Part shown: piece by piece, positions 21,732 through 30,825 of the stretch
Layout of the letters: the number at the start of each line of letters is the position of its first letter
Position numbering within the stretch: position 1 is the first letter of the stretch
Source of the DNA: Candidatus Nanopelagicales bacterium
GTDB lineage: Bacteria > Actinomycetota > Actinomycetes > S36-B12
Direction: 5' to 3'
Length of the DNA: 34,539 nucleotides
NCBI GenBank assembly: GCA_009694585.1
Contig: SHUQ01000010.1
Coordinates: 1-34,539, forward strand
Program-made: the position numbers and the translations under genes
The notes under the pieces: generated by a model
The model's database searches: none
Told to the model about the DNA's origin: nothing
The model's input: the letters and a program-made list of their open reading frames with translations, nothing else

Positions 21732-23498
21732 CTATGCAGAACCGAGCGCCGCATGCACGGCTTCGCCCACCGATCGCCAAGCTACTGCTTCATCAACTCT
21801 CGAACAGGTGCGAGCCACCACCACCTGTACTCCCCCAGCACTGATTGCACTCACCAAAGCATCCTCGAGGTCAGCCGCGGTGTGCACGACCTGAGTCGGT
21901 ATTTGCATCGCTGAGGCGATCGCACCTACATCGGCTCCGAGCGGTACCGCAAATATCCGATCAAATGACTCAGCGAACCGCGGCTCACCTTGCTCGAGTT
22001 GCGAGAAGATGCCGCCGCCATCGTTATCAGCGACCACGATTACCAAATTCGGCCGCGGCTCACCGGCTGGCACCAGCAAGGCGTTGGTGTCGTATAAGAA
22101 AGTCTGATCTCCAACTAATACAACCGCCCACGTCGGATCGTCCCCTTCATCACCGCGCTGCAATGCCAACGCGGCTCCCCAAGCCGATGAAATAGCACCA
22201 TCGATACCCGAAGTGCCACGGTTACCCATGACTACGGCTTCACTGATGGAACTGGATGCCAAATTGAAAACATGACGCACCTGCGAAGAAGCCCCGAGGA
22301 ACAACATGCCGCCCGCCGGGACCGCGCTGCACGTTAGACGCGCCACTTGCATACCGGTCAGCTGATCACCGCATGAAGCCAGCACTGTTTCAACCGCTGC
22401 GGCAGCAAGTACGTCGGCCCCCTGCCAAGTCTCTAGCCACGCAGGCTCAACCGCCGCATTCTCTGGTGGTAACGGCACACCCGCTATTACTATGTTCGCA
22501 GAACGAGTTGGGTCGCTCCACTGCGACTGAGGATCAACCGCAATATGTAACGGTGAGTTGGCTATCATGCGCAAAACCGCACGACTCAAACCCACGCGCC
22601 CAACAGTTATAACCACATCTGGTGCATTGGCGCTAGCGAAATCAGCGTCCGCAACTATCAACGCACCGTGCGAAAGTGACGTATCGCAGTCCGACACATT
22701 TCCGCTTGGCTCGCCGATGATCGGCCAGCCGAGGGCATCGCCCAGGTCATCAATCAAACTCATTGACTCTGGGTCGGCGTGATCGCCAACAAAGATGATT
22801 CCGCGCGCTGGCACCTCGGTGTCATCCGAGATGACACCCATTACGTCATCCAGTGGGGTACTCATCCCCGCCACAAACCGGGCATCAGCCGTCCAAGGAC
22901 GTCCGTCAGTGCGACCGCCTAGCGCAGCCGCCGGCTCATCGTCATCTACCGCGTCGGGGACTAGAGGGTCGGCGAATGGCATATTCACATGCACCGGGCC
23001 AGGATGCCAAGCATCCGTTGCGGCTGCCACTACCCGAGAGACGGTAGACCGCCAATAGCGCATTTCTTGCCCTGCATCAACGGCTACCGCCATGTCGACC
23101 GCGAGTCGAACCGACGGTCCATAGATATCGGTTTGCGCAATCGATTGATTAGCTCCGACCCCGCGCAGACTCGGCGGCCTATCTGCTGTTAAGGCAATCA
23201 GGGGGATATTCGAGTGGTCAGCCTCGACAACCGCCGGATGTAAATTAATCGCTGCCGTACCCGAGGTAGTCACGACCACGGCCGGCACTCCCGAAGCTTT
23301 ACCCAGGCCCAGTGCTAGGTAACCGGCACTTCTTTCGTCAAGGCGTACATGCAGGACAATTTCACCGCGCTGCTCCGCGGCAGCGAGCACAAATGCTAGC
23401 GGCGCAGACCGCGAACCGGGGGCAAGAACAAAATCAGTGATACCGCACCTGATCAACTCATCGACGAAGACTCGCGCTTGAACTGTCGATGCATTCAC
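21732..23498 (-). CDS. menD: SEPHCHC synthase (MenD), ThDP-dependent
   Basis: FVDELIRCGITDFVLAPGSRSAPLAFVLA, VTTSGTAAINLHPAVVEADHSNIPLIALTADRPPSLRGVGANQSIAQ, GNRGTSGIDGAISSAWG, GDQTFLYDTNAL, NDGGGIFS. Confidence 0.96.
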   Translation of the reverse strand: MNASTVQARVFVDELIRCGITDFVLAPGSRSAPLAFVLAAAEQRGEIVLHVRLDERSAGYLALGLGKASGVPAVVVTTSGTAAINLHPAVVEADHSNIPLIALTADRPPSLRGVGANQSIAQTDIYGPSVRLAVDMAVAVDAGQEMRYWRSTVSRVVAAATDAWHPGPVHVNMPFADPLVPDAVDDDEPAAALGGRTDGRPWTADARFVAGMSTPLDDVMGVISDDTEVPARGIIFVGDHADPESMSLIDDLGDALGWPIIGEPSGNVSDCDTSLSHGALIVADADFASANAPDVVITVGRVGLSRAVLRMIANSPLHIAVDPQSQWSDPTRSANIVIAGVPLPPENAAVEPAWLETWQGADVLAAAAVETVLASCGDQLTGMQVARLTCSAVPAGGMLFLGASSQVRHVFNLASSSISEAVVMGNRGTSGIDGAISSAWGAALALQRGDEGDDPTWAVVLVGDQTFLYDTNALLVPAGEPRPNLVIVVADNDGGGIFSQLEQGEPRFAESFDRIFAVPLGADVGAIASAMQIPTQVVHTAADLEDALVSAISAGGVQVVVARTCSRVDEAVAWRSVGEAVHAALGSA

Positions 23499-23540
23499 AG
23501 GCTTAGCCTTTCATGCCGATAGGCCCAAACTCACCACAGG

Positions 23541-24563
23541 TCACAAAGCACCGATAAGGAACCCGGAGCGCTTAGCCGCCCCTGCATGCCAAGCAGAAGC
23601 GAGCCGGGCCCGCCACCAGATCCCACGGTCCTCCGAAATCTCATCCCGTGCCCGCATTAGCGCACCCAACTCTGGAGCCAGTCGCTGAACTTTTAGTATT
23701 CCATCAACCGGAACAACCGGATGCTCAACTACGTCGGCAGCAAGCAAAGTGCCGGTCCCAAGACCGCAGGCGATTGCCAAATCCAAAGCGCCAGCCAATG
23801 CGGTCGAAGCCGCAAGACCAACAGATGAATCAAGTGATCCACTAATGACTACCGGCATTGCGAGGTGCTCAACAATTCGAAGGCTCCTTGTAACGCCACC
23901 TAGTGGCGCAACCTTGATAATCGCGAGATCAGCCATACCTCGTAGATCAAGTTCCTCTGGCGCAACTGAGCCGCGGATCGCCTCATCAAGAGCTATCGGT
24001 ACTGAAACCTGACCGCGCACCTGTCGTATGTCATCAAGATCGGCGCACGGCTGTTCAACGTATTCCAGGTCATATTCGCCGAGGCGCCGTAATGCTTTAA
24101 CTGCTTCGGCAACCGACCAAATGCCATTGGCATCAATACGAATCGACCCAGTCCCTCGCCCCAAAGCGGTATCAAGGACATCACGCACCGCCGCCACTCG
24201 GGCTTCGTCATCGGCCAAGGTGCCACCGACTTTAACTTTTACGCACTTGCAGCCGTTATCAAGAACCGCGGCGCGCGTTAATGCCGCCGCCTCCGCCGAG
24301 CCCACCCCCGGGATGATCGCGTTCACAAGCACACTGTCACGTTTAGTAGTTGGCCACGCGCCGAATGCGGCTTCGATTGCACAATCGAGCCAGCGCGAGG
24401 CCGCTGCATCGGTGTAGTCATCAAATGGCGCAAACTCGCCCCACCCAGATGGTCCTTTAATCAAGACACCTTCGCGCATCGTGATCCCGCGAAAAGTACG
24501 GGTCATGGGTAGCCCGAATACCACCGCCGTTTCAAGCAGTGCCTGCAATTGCTTATCGGGCAT
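23541..24563 (-). CDS. menC: o-Succinylbenzoate synthase (enolase superfamily)
   Basis: GWGEFAPFDDYTDAAASRWL, VKVKVGG, RIDANGIWSVAEAV, EYVEQPCADLDD, PIALDEAIRG; located between menD and menB. Confidence 0.94.
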   Translation of the reverse strand: MPDKQLQALLETAVVFGLPMTRTFRGITMREGVLIKGPSGWGEFAPFDDYTDAAASRWLDCAIEAAFGAWPTTKRDSVLVNAIIPGVGSAEAAALTRAAVLDNGCKCVKVKVGGTLADDEARVAAVRDVLDTALGRGTGSIRIDANGIWSVAEAVKALRRLGEYDLEYVEQPCADLDDIRQVRGQVSVPIALDEAIRGSVAPEELDLRGMADLAIIKVAPLGGVTRSLRIVEHLAMPVVISGSLDSSVGLAASTALAGALDLAIACGLGTGTLLAADVVEHPVVPVDGILKVQRLAPELGALMRARDEISEDRGIWWRARLASAWHAGAAKRSGFLIGAL

Positions 24564-24569
24564 GTGAAG

Positions 24570-25502
24570 TTAAGGGCGCTTGGGGAATTGGCGGAAGTTC
24601 GGCTCGCGCTTTTCCTTGTAGGCATCGCGACCTTCTTGGGCCTCGGCGGTCATGTAGAACAACAAAGTCGCATCACCGGCGAGTTGCTGAACTCCGGCAA
24701 GACCATCATCGGCAGCATTGTGTGATGCCTTCAACATCCGAAGGGCCAACGGTGACATATCGAGCATCTGGCGTGCCCACGCCACTGTCTCGATCTCAAG
24801 GTCGGCAATGGGCACCACGGAATTTACGAGGCCCCAGTCATAAGCTTGCTCCGCGCCGTATTGGCGGCAGGTGTACCAGACTTCGCGCGAGCGCTTTTGC
24901 CCGATGGTGGCCGCAAGCAAGCCTGACCCGTATCCCCCATCGAAGGAACCAACTTTGGGCCCTGTCTGGCCAAACCGTGCATTGTCGGCGGCGATGGTCA
25001 AGTCGCAGACGACGTGTAGCACGTGCCCGCCGCCAATGGCATAACCAGCCACCATCGCAATAATCGGCTTTGGGGTGCGTCGAATCTGAACCTGTAGGTC
25101 TAGGACATTAAGTCGACCTACCCCGCGCTTAGCAACTTCATCATCACCGAGGTAGCCGTCATGACCCCGGATAACCTGGTCACCGCCGGAACAAAATGCC
25201 CAGTCGCCCTGCCCCGTCAAGATGATGACGCCGATGGCATCGTCATCGCGCGCATAGTTCATGGCATCACTTAGCTCAAACAGGGTTGGTGGCCTGAATG
25301 CATTGCGCTTCTCCGGCCTATTTATCGTGATCTTGGCGATGCCTACGTCATCACCGGTGGAAACCTCAAGACGAATATCGCGATACTCTCCAACTTGCTG
25401 CCACTGGCATCCAGGGGTGATTGACGAGTAAGCGGGGTCGGTTAAAGCCGGTGACCCAGCAGCTACCACCGGCGGCAATAGGTATCGGGTACGGGTATCC
25501 AT
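24570..25502 (-). CDS. menB: 1,4-Dihydroxy-2-naphthoyl-CoA synthase
   Basis: [67 protein letters not shown]-terminal [21 protein letters not shown]. Start trimmed from 25670 to ATG at 25502, since the longer ORF would read through the menE start. Confidence 0.94.
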   Translation of the reverse strand: MDTRTRYLLPPVVAAGSPALTDPAYSSITPGCQWQQVGEYRDIRLEVSTGDDVGIAKITINRPEKRNAFRPPTLFELSDAMNYARDDDAIGVIILTGQGDWAFCSGGDQVIRGHDGYLGDDEVAKRGVGRLNVLDLQVQIRRTPKPIIAMVAGYAIGGGHVLHVVCDLTIAADNARFGQTGPKVGSFDGGYGSGLLAATIGQKRSREVWYTCRQYGAEQAYDWGLVNSVVPIADLEIETVAWARQMLDMSPLALRMLKASHNAADDGLAGVQQLAGDATLLFYMTAEAQEGRDAYKEKREPNFRQFPKRP

Positions 25503-25509
25503 GTCGGGA

Positions 25510-25515
25510 ACGCTA
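25510..25515 (-). promoter_or_regulatory. Putative -10 box (TAGCGT) of a leaderless menB promoter
   Basis: TAGCGT, 7 nt (TCCCGAC), then menB ATG at 25502; no Shine-Dalgarno upstream of the ATG; TANNNT consensus as in actinobacterial leaderless promoters. Confidence 0.4.
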
Positions 25516-25526
25516 TCGCGACGTCC

Positions 25527-25532
25527 TACGCT
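25527..25532 (+). promoter_or_regulatory. Putative -10 box (TACGCT) of a leaderless menE promoter
   Basis: TACGCT, 7 nt (CTGCTCG), then ATG at 25540, which begins [15 protein letters not shown]; no Shine-Dalgarno. Confidence 0.4.
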
Positions 25533-25539
25533 CTGCTCG

Positions 25540-26748
25540 ATGCGTCCATTGACTTCGGTTCTGGTGCCACCTGGCCCCGCCGGCCTGACGGCGGTACTGG
25601 ATCCACTACGCCTAGCCATTACCGGCTCCGGCCCGGCAATTACCCCACTACCGATGGTGAGTTCCACCATCTCACCGGACTACGTCGAACGCCTACGCAC
25701 CGCCACCTGCCCTGATGACCCCAGCCAGCCGATTGAATCCGAAGATGTTGCCGCGGTGCTTGCCACGTCGGGCTCAATGGGGCAGCCAAAAGGCGTGCTG
25801 CTGACCGGGGCCGGTCTCACCGCCCTTGACGGGGTCATTAACGGTACGCGCGCGCAGTGGATTGCAGCCTTGCCTCTTCATTCCATGGGCGGCTTCAATG
25901 TCGCGGTTCGTGCAATTGCTAGTGGGCAAGACCCAATTGCCGTAGCGAGTTTGGGCGGAGCTCAACCCTTCACCTCCGCAGTTTTTGCGGACGCGGTAGA
26001 ACGTGCAAGTGGCGCGCAGATTCATGTTTCCCTTGTTACTGCCCAGCTTCGCCGCCTCCTCGCCGATGACCTCGGCATTGCCGCACTACAAGCCTGCGCG
26101 TTGGTTTTGGTCGGTGCTGGGCCCCTTGCCGCTCGCACCCGTGCACTCGCCGAGCAGCACCGAGTGAACGTGATCACTTCGTACGGCATGACCGAGACTT
26201 CAGGTGGCTGTGTTTTTGACGGTAAACCACTGCTAGGAGTACACGTACACAGTGCTTCGGACTCCAACGGGACCTTGGTCATCAACGGGCCCATGTTGGC
26301 GGTCGGCTACCGGCTGGCCCCTGAATTATCGCGCACTAATTTCACCGCGGATGGATTCATCACAAGTGACCACGGTAGCGTCGACGGCGCAGGTATTGTC
26401 ACAATATTTGGTCGTACGGATGACGTAACCATCATCAACGGCGTTAATGTTTCCGTTAATGCGGTTGAACAGGTGATAGCTGATATCGGCAGGGTGGATG
26501 ACGTATCGGTTTTCAGTATTTCCGGGCCCGATGACCAAATGGCATTGGTGGCCGCGGTCGAAAGCACCATGGGCCCGACCATCGAGGCCGTAATCAGAGC
26601 CACCGTGCATCAACTGCTTGGGCCAGCAGCGGTACCTTGTCATGTTATTGACCTAACTGAGCTACCGATGCTGCCGAACGGCAAGGTAGACCGCGCCACA
26701 CTAATCACACTTGCTATGCAATCCGGAAGGCTGCCATGGCAACGTTAG
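25540..26748 (+). CDS. menE: o-Succinylbenzoate-CoA ligase (short actinobacterial-type MenE)
   Basis: [72 protein letters not shown] is open from ATG 25501; ATG 25540 is preferred as the start because the protein then opens [14 protein letters not shown]. Confidence 0.88.
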   Translation: MRPLTSVLVPPGPAGLTAVLDPLRLAITGSGPAITPLPMVSSTISPDYVERLRTATCPDDPSQPIESEDVAAVLATSGSMGQPKGVLLTGAGLTALDGVINGTRAQWIAALPLHSMGGFNVAVRAIASGQDPIAVASLGGAQPFTSAVFADAVERASGAQIHVSLVTAQLRRLLADDLGIAALQACALVLVGAGPLAARTRALAEQHRVNVITSYGMTETSGGCVFDGKPLLGVHVHSASDSNGTLVINGPMLAVGYRLAPELSRTNFTADGFITSDHGSVDGAGIVTIFGRTDDVTIINGVNVSVNAVEQVIADIGRVDDVSVFSISGPDDQMALVAAVESTMGPTIEAVIRATVHQLLGPAAVPCHVIDLTELPMLPNGKVDRATLITLAMQSGRLPWQR

Positions 26749-27605
26749 GGCAATGGGTCGAAGGCTCACGTCCACGCACCTTGCCAGCAGCGATAGCCCC
26801 GGTTGTTATCGGCACCGGCCTAGCCATCAACGCCGACTCCTTAAGAGTTGACCGCGCCGGGCTAGCACTGGTCGTCGCATTAGCGCTGCAGGTTGGTGTC
26901 AATTTCGCAAACGACTATAGCGACGGGATCCGCGGGACTGACGATGAACGCGTCGGTCCCGTTCGTCTTGTCGGCCAAAACTTGGCGCGCCCGCAGACCG
27001 TCCGCCTTACTGCTTTCATCGCATTTGGCATTGCGTGCCTTGCCGGGCTTGAACTGGTTCTCGCCACCCAAGTGTGGTGGCTATTGATTATTGGCGTGGC
27101 CTGTGTCGCTGCAGCTTGGCTCTACACCGGTGGTCCGCAGCCGTACGGATACCACGGGCTTGGTGAAGTCTTCGTACTTATCTTTTTCGGGATCGTGCCT
27201 GTTGTCGGTACGTTCTACGTGCAGTCCGAAACCATTACTCTCGCCGCGGTCATTGCATCCATCGGAGTGGGTGCACTTGCCTGCGCAGTACTTGTGACCA
27301 ATAACCTGCGCGACCTACCCAGCGATCAGGAGGTCGGTAAGTACACGCTGGCGGTTCGACTTGGTGACCATTGCACTCGTTTTCTTTATGTTGCTTGCAT
27401 CGCCACCGCAGCAATCACAACAATTCTCGTCGCCGCATCTATCTCTTGGTTGATACTTCTGGCACTCGCAATCTTGCTAATTGCACCGATTCGCTTGGTA
27501 CTCGGCGGCGCTTTCGGCCCCGCTCTCATCCCAGCACTGAAACAAACCGGACTACTCGTTCTTTTCTACGGTCTCGGCTTGGGCGTCTTGATCGCCTTGG
27601 CTTAG
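26736..27605 (+). CDS. menA: 1,4-Dihydroxy-2-naphthoate polyprenyltransferase
   Basis: WVEGSRPRTLPAAIAPVVIGTG, VNFANDYSDGIRGTDDERVGPVRLV, ALACAVLVTNNLRDLPSDQEVGKYTLAVRLG; overlaps the menE end by 13 bp. Confidence 0.95.
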   Translation: MATLGQWVEGSRPRTLPAAIAPVVIGTGLAINADSLRVDRAGLALVVALALQVGVNFANDYSDGIRGTDDERVGPVRLVGQNLARPQTVRLTAFIAFGIACLAGLELVLATQVWWLLIIGVACVAAAWLYTGGPQPYGYHGLGEVFVLIFFGIVPVVGTFYVQSETITLAAVIASIGVGALACAVLVTNNLRDLPSDQEVGKYTLAVRLGDHCTRFLYVACIATAAITTILVAASISWLILLALAILLIAPIRLVLGGAFGPALIPALKQTGLLVLFYGLGLGVLIALA

Positions 27606-27875
27606 ACGCTGAATGTCGTCTTCTGCGTCTTCGGCCCGGGTTGATGCATCAATCCGCGAATTGATCCGCCCGAAAAAATTGGCCAAGGCGACGCCCATCG
27701 CAGCACGCTGCTTATTGAGTACGACGATGCTAATCACTCCGGAAATCAGCAGAGCCACGACCGCGGCCAACAGGCCCCGCAACGGAGTCGTCACTTGAAC
27801 AAGTAGCCACACCAAGCTAAATAGCAACAACCGCAGCACAGTGAAGCGAATAATTGCCCATCTTGAGGTTTTCAC
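27552..27875 (-). CDS. Small membrane protein, DUF4229-like
   Basis: 107 aa: two hydrophobic segments then charged tail (FFGRINSRIDASTRAEDAEDDIQ); commonly found beside menA in actinobacteria. GTG start; 3' end overlaps menA. Confidence 0.75.
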   Translation of the reverse strand: MKTSRWAIIRFTVLRLLLFSLVWLLVQVTTPLRGLLAAVVALLISGVISIVVLNKQRAAMGVALANFFGRINSRIDASTRAEDAEDDIQRLSQGDQDAQAETVEKNE

Positions 27876-27881
27876 GTTCCC

Positions 27882-27887
27882 AGCGTA
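27882..27887 (-). promoter_or_regulatory. Putative -10 box (TACGCT) of a leaderless promoter for the DUF4229-like gene
   Basis: TACGCT, 6 nt (GGGAAC), then GTG at 27875; TTGGCG lies 19 nt upstream of the box (27907-27912) as a possible -35. Confidence 0.35.
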
Positions 27888-28002
27888 GGGCCCCTGGTGG
27901 CGCTAACGCCAAACCGCCTTTAGCGGCTGACGCCCGTACGCGTTATGGTGTTCTGGCTAGGTCACCTAAGACCTGTTGGATCACGAACCAGGAGGTGTGC
28001 AC

Positions 28003-28305
28003 ATGCTTCGAGTCCTTGGGGTTTTGGTCGTAGTCGCGTTGTACATCTCATTCATTATTGACGTTTTACGCACCCCAAGACTTGCGGCTCGCACGCTGCC
28101 AAAGTTGCTGTGGCTGGCGCTGGTAGTGCTCATCCCCATCATCGGCGGGATCCTCTGGTTATTCTTGGGTCGCCCGCGCCCCACCAACGGTGGGGTATTT
28201 CGGCGCCGCGGCCCGCTGGCACCCGATGATGACCCCAAGTTCCTAAAAGGCTTAGATGAAGAAGCCTGGCGCCGACGGATGCGCGAGCGCCGCGGCGAGA
28301 TCTAG
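28003..28305 (+). CDS. Small membrane protein with PLDc_N (phospholipase D nuclease N-terminal-like) domain
   Basis: LPKLLWLALVVLIPIIGGILWLFLGRPRP is typical of PLDc_N proteins; ATG 28003 preceded by GGAGG (27991-27995). Confidence 0.82.
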   Translation: MLRVLGVLVVVALYISFIIDVLRTPRLAARTLPKLLWLALVVLIPIIGGILWLFLGRPRPTNGGVFRRRGPLAPDDDPKFLKGLDEEAWRRRMRERRGEI

Positions 28306-28318
28306 TGGTTCGGGGTGG

Positions 28319-29269
28319 CTAAACCCCCGAGTACGAGTGCAAGCTGTTGATAAAAATATTGACCCCAAAGTAGTTGATGATGAAGGCGGTCCAACCGGCG
28401 ATCGCCACCCACGAGGCTCGATCCCCGCGCCAGCCAACCGTTGAACGTGCATGCAGGTATGCGGCATAGATAACCCAAGTAATGAATGCCCAGGTCTCCT
28501 TGGGATCCCAGCCCCAATACCGGCCCCACGCGTTCTCGGCCCAGATGGCTCCGGCAACTACCGCAAAAGTCCAGAGCGGGAACGCAAAGGCCAGTACCCG
28601 ATAGGTCAAGGTTCGAAGCTTGTCGGCCGACGGTACTTTCGCCAGTCCGGGCTTACCGCGGAGTTCGGAACGCGATTGCACCAAAGACAATCCGGCGGTG
28701 GCGGCCGCCAAGGTGAAGGCACCGGAACAGATGATCGCGGCCGAAACATGTATCGAGAGCCAATAGGACTTAAGTGCTGGCACTAATTGCGCGCCCTCGG
28801 TATACAGCACAGTCACCGCTAGGCCCAGGGTCAACAAAGTTGGGATTACGATGAAGAGTCCGAGCCAGCGCACATCGCGGCGCAGTGAAACGATCAAGAA
28901 GGCCCCGAGAATCCCAAGGGCAGCGGTTATCGAGAACTCGTACATATTGCCCCATGGCACCCGACCTGCCCAAACCCCGCGCAGCACCACCCCGGCGAGC
29001 AACAACACAAATCCCAACCAGGTCAAAGACATGGCGATATTGGCCGATCTACGACCGGCTTGATCATCGGTTGGCGCATCGACAACCGACCTAATGAGCA
29101 CCGCCGTGCTACCGGCCGAGGCTGCCACGGGTACTTGAGTTTGTGTCATCCCAATGCGACGCCGGCCCGCCGCAAATGAAATTGCGAACGAAACCATTGC
29201 AAACGTCAAAGTCAGCATCGAGGCATACACGGCCGCGTTGCTCGCCCCCGCCAATTGCGTTGCGTTCAC
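28319..29269 (-). CDS. ccsB: System II cytochrome c biogenesis protein CcsB/CcsA-type (heme handling, WWD domain)
   Basis: GRVPWGNMYEFSITAAL, WAENAWGRYWGWDPKETWAFITWVIYAAYLHARSTVGWRG. Confidence 0.93.
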   Translation of the reverse strand: MNATQLAGASNAAVYASMLTLTFAMVSFAISFAAGRRRIGMTQTQVPVAASAGSTAVLIRSVVDAPTDDQAGRRSANIAMSLTWLGFVLLLAGVVLRGVWAGRVPWGNMYEFSITAALGILGAFLIVSLRRDVRWLGLFIVIPTLLTLGLAVTVLYTEGAQLVPALKSYWLSIHVSAAIICSGAFTLAAATAGLSLVQSRSELRGKPGLAKVPSADKLRTLTYRVLAFAFPLWTFAVVAGAIWAENAWGRYWGWDPKETWAFITWVIYAAYLHARSTVGWRGDRASWVAIAGWTAFIINYFGVNIFINSLHSYSGV

Positions 29270-30825
29270 TTTTGCTCCTTAAAATCGCCTAAAGGTGTTG
29301 CCGACGTGGTGTCAGCTAAGCCAGCTACTGCCTCTCGGATTAACTGTAGTTCACCCGGAAGATCCGCTGACTCAATGCGTGCCAACCCTGCTATCTGTAC
29401 TACCGTAACTGTTTGTGAACTTGGTGCAACAGCGATCCAGACTCGGCGCCTTCGAATAAACAACGACAACATCAATCCGGTGAGAGCAAGAATTGCTCCC
29501 AGCAGCGCAATCTCCTTACCCGGATCAAAGGCAATCTGGAATGACGCCCACCGCTCAAAGCCGGTTACTTCGATGGACCCAGAACCATCGGGGAGCACCC
29601 AAGTCTGACCGGGGCGTAGCGCATCCAGACCGATCTGTGCCATGGCTTTGGTATCTAGTCGATAGACACTTTGCGGAGCACCTGCGTCTAGCCCCAGATC
29701 CCCCCGCCAGGCAGACATGAATACCGCAGGGTCATCTGGGCCGGGGAAAATTGAAATCGGCCCGCGCAAGTTATTCGATGCCGCGGTCGGAACGAAAATA
29801 CCTTCGATCCCTAATGGCGGTTCCGAATCGGGAATCTTCACCACTCCTGTTGAGGTGAAATTACCATCCTGCGGTAAGAACACAACCGAGTCATCAAAGA
29901 CAACTGCACCGCTGGCATCGCGAACCACGAAATGCGGCGCATAGCCATGCCCAACCAAGAAGACTTTGGCGCCGTCAATCTCAAGTGGGCTATTAACTTC
30001 AATTCGGGAATTTTCGGCAACCGCACCCGGTGATCGCCGATAGGTAACGTCGGCCTCGAACAGACTCGGCGAACCCCGCTGGGCCTCACTACGATCGAAT
30101 TCAACATTGAATTTGTCGAGGGTGAACGAGAAAGGCGACAGCCGCGCTGCCCCGGTGAATCGCCCACCACCCCATGCGTCATATTGCGTCAGGGTGTTAG
30201 AGAATCCTTGTCCCGCGCGGACGATGACATTGCCTTTCCAACCAAATAGGCCGCCAACAGCGATTGCCACCAATATGAGAATTAACGAGAAGTGGAATAG
30301 CAGATTCCCCGTTTCACGCAGAAAGCCTTTCTCTGCGGCAATTGCATTCTCAGTCACGAGCAGGCGCCAACGTCGATCTGTTAAATACTTTTGCCCCCGC
30401 GCCAGGACATCATGGGCAGGTGCACCGACTTCGAAGGACATCGACTCCGGGAGACGCAGCAGATTGCGGGGCACCGGGGGCGGCGGCGCAAACATCGCTC
30501 GCCAGTGCACTTTTGTCCGCGGTAACACACACCCGATTAGTGAAATGAAGAGGAGTAAGTAAACGGCCGCGAACCACGGCGAGGAGTAAACATCAAAGAA
30601 ACCTAGGGTGTCAAAGATCGGCCCAAATGTCGGGCTGTCTGCAATCCACTCATTAACGCGCAGTGGGTTATTCCCGCGCTGCGGAAATATTGAGCCAGGG
30701 ACACTTGCGATTGCCAGTAAAAACAGCAAAATCAAAGCCGTCTTCATGCTGGTTAATTGCCGCCAAGCAAAGCGTAGAAATCCAAGTGCGCCCATTGGCG
30801 GAAGCGGCGGTGCCTCTTTCGACAT
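29266..30825 (-). CDS. resB: Cytochrome c biogenesis protein ResB
   Basis: FAWRQLTSMKTALILLFLLAIASVPGSIFPQRG, FDVYSSPWFAAVYLLLFISLIGCVLPR; 4-bp overlap with ccsB. Confidence 0.93.
   Translation of the reverse strand: MSKEAPPLPPMGALGFLRFAWRQLTSMKTALILLFLLAIASVPGSIFPQRGNNPLRVNEWIADSPTFGPIFDTLGFFDVYSSPWFAAVYLLLFISLIGCVLPRTKVHWRAMFAPPPPVPRNLLRLPESMSFEVGAPAHDVLARGQKYLTDRRWRLLVTENAIAAEKGFLRETGNLLFHFSLILILVAIAVGGLFGWKGNVIVRAGQGFSNTLTQYDAWGGGRFTGAARLSPFSFTLDKFNVEFDRSEAQRGSPSLFEADVTYRRSPGAVAENSRIEVNSPLEIDGAKVFLVGHGYAPHFVVRDASGAVVFDDSVVFLPQDGNFTSTGVVKIPDSEPPLGIEGIFVPTAASNNLRGPISIFPGPDDPAVFMSAWRGDLGLDAGAPQSVYRLDTKAMAQIGLDALRPGQTWVLPDGSGSIEVTGFERWASFQIAFDPGKEIALLGAILALTGLMLSLFIRRRRVWIAVAPSSQTVTVVQIAGLARIESADLPGELQLIREAVAGLADTTSATPLGDFKEQK

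Noticed and set aside
25503-25670. N-terminal extension of the menB ORF beyond ATG 25502
   Set aside because: Would run through the menE start region; sequence ([17 protein letters not shown]...) has no MenB counterpart.
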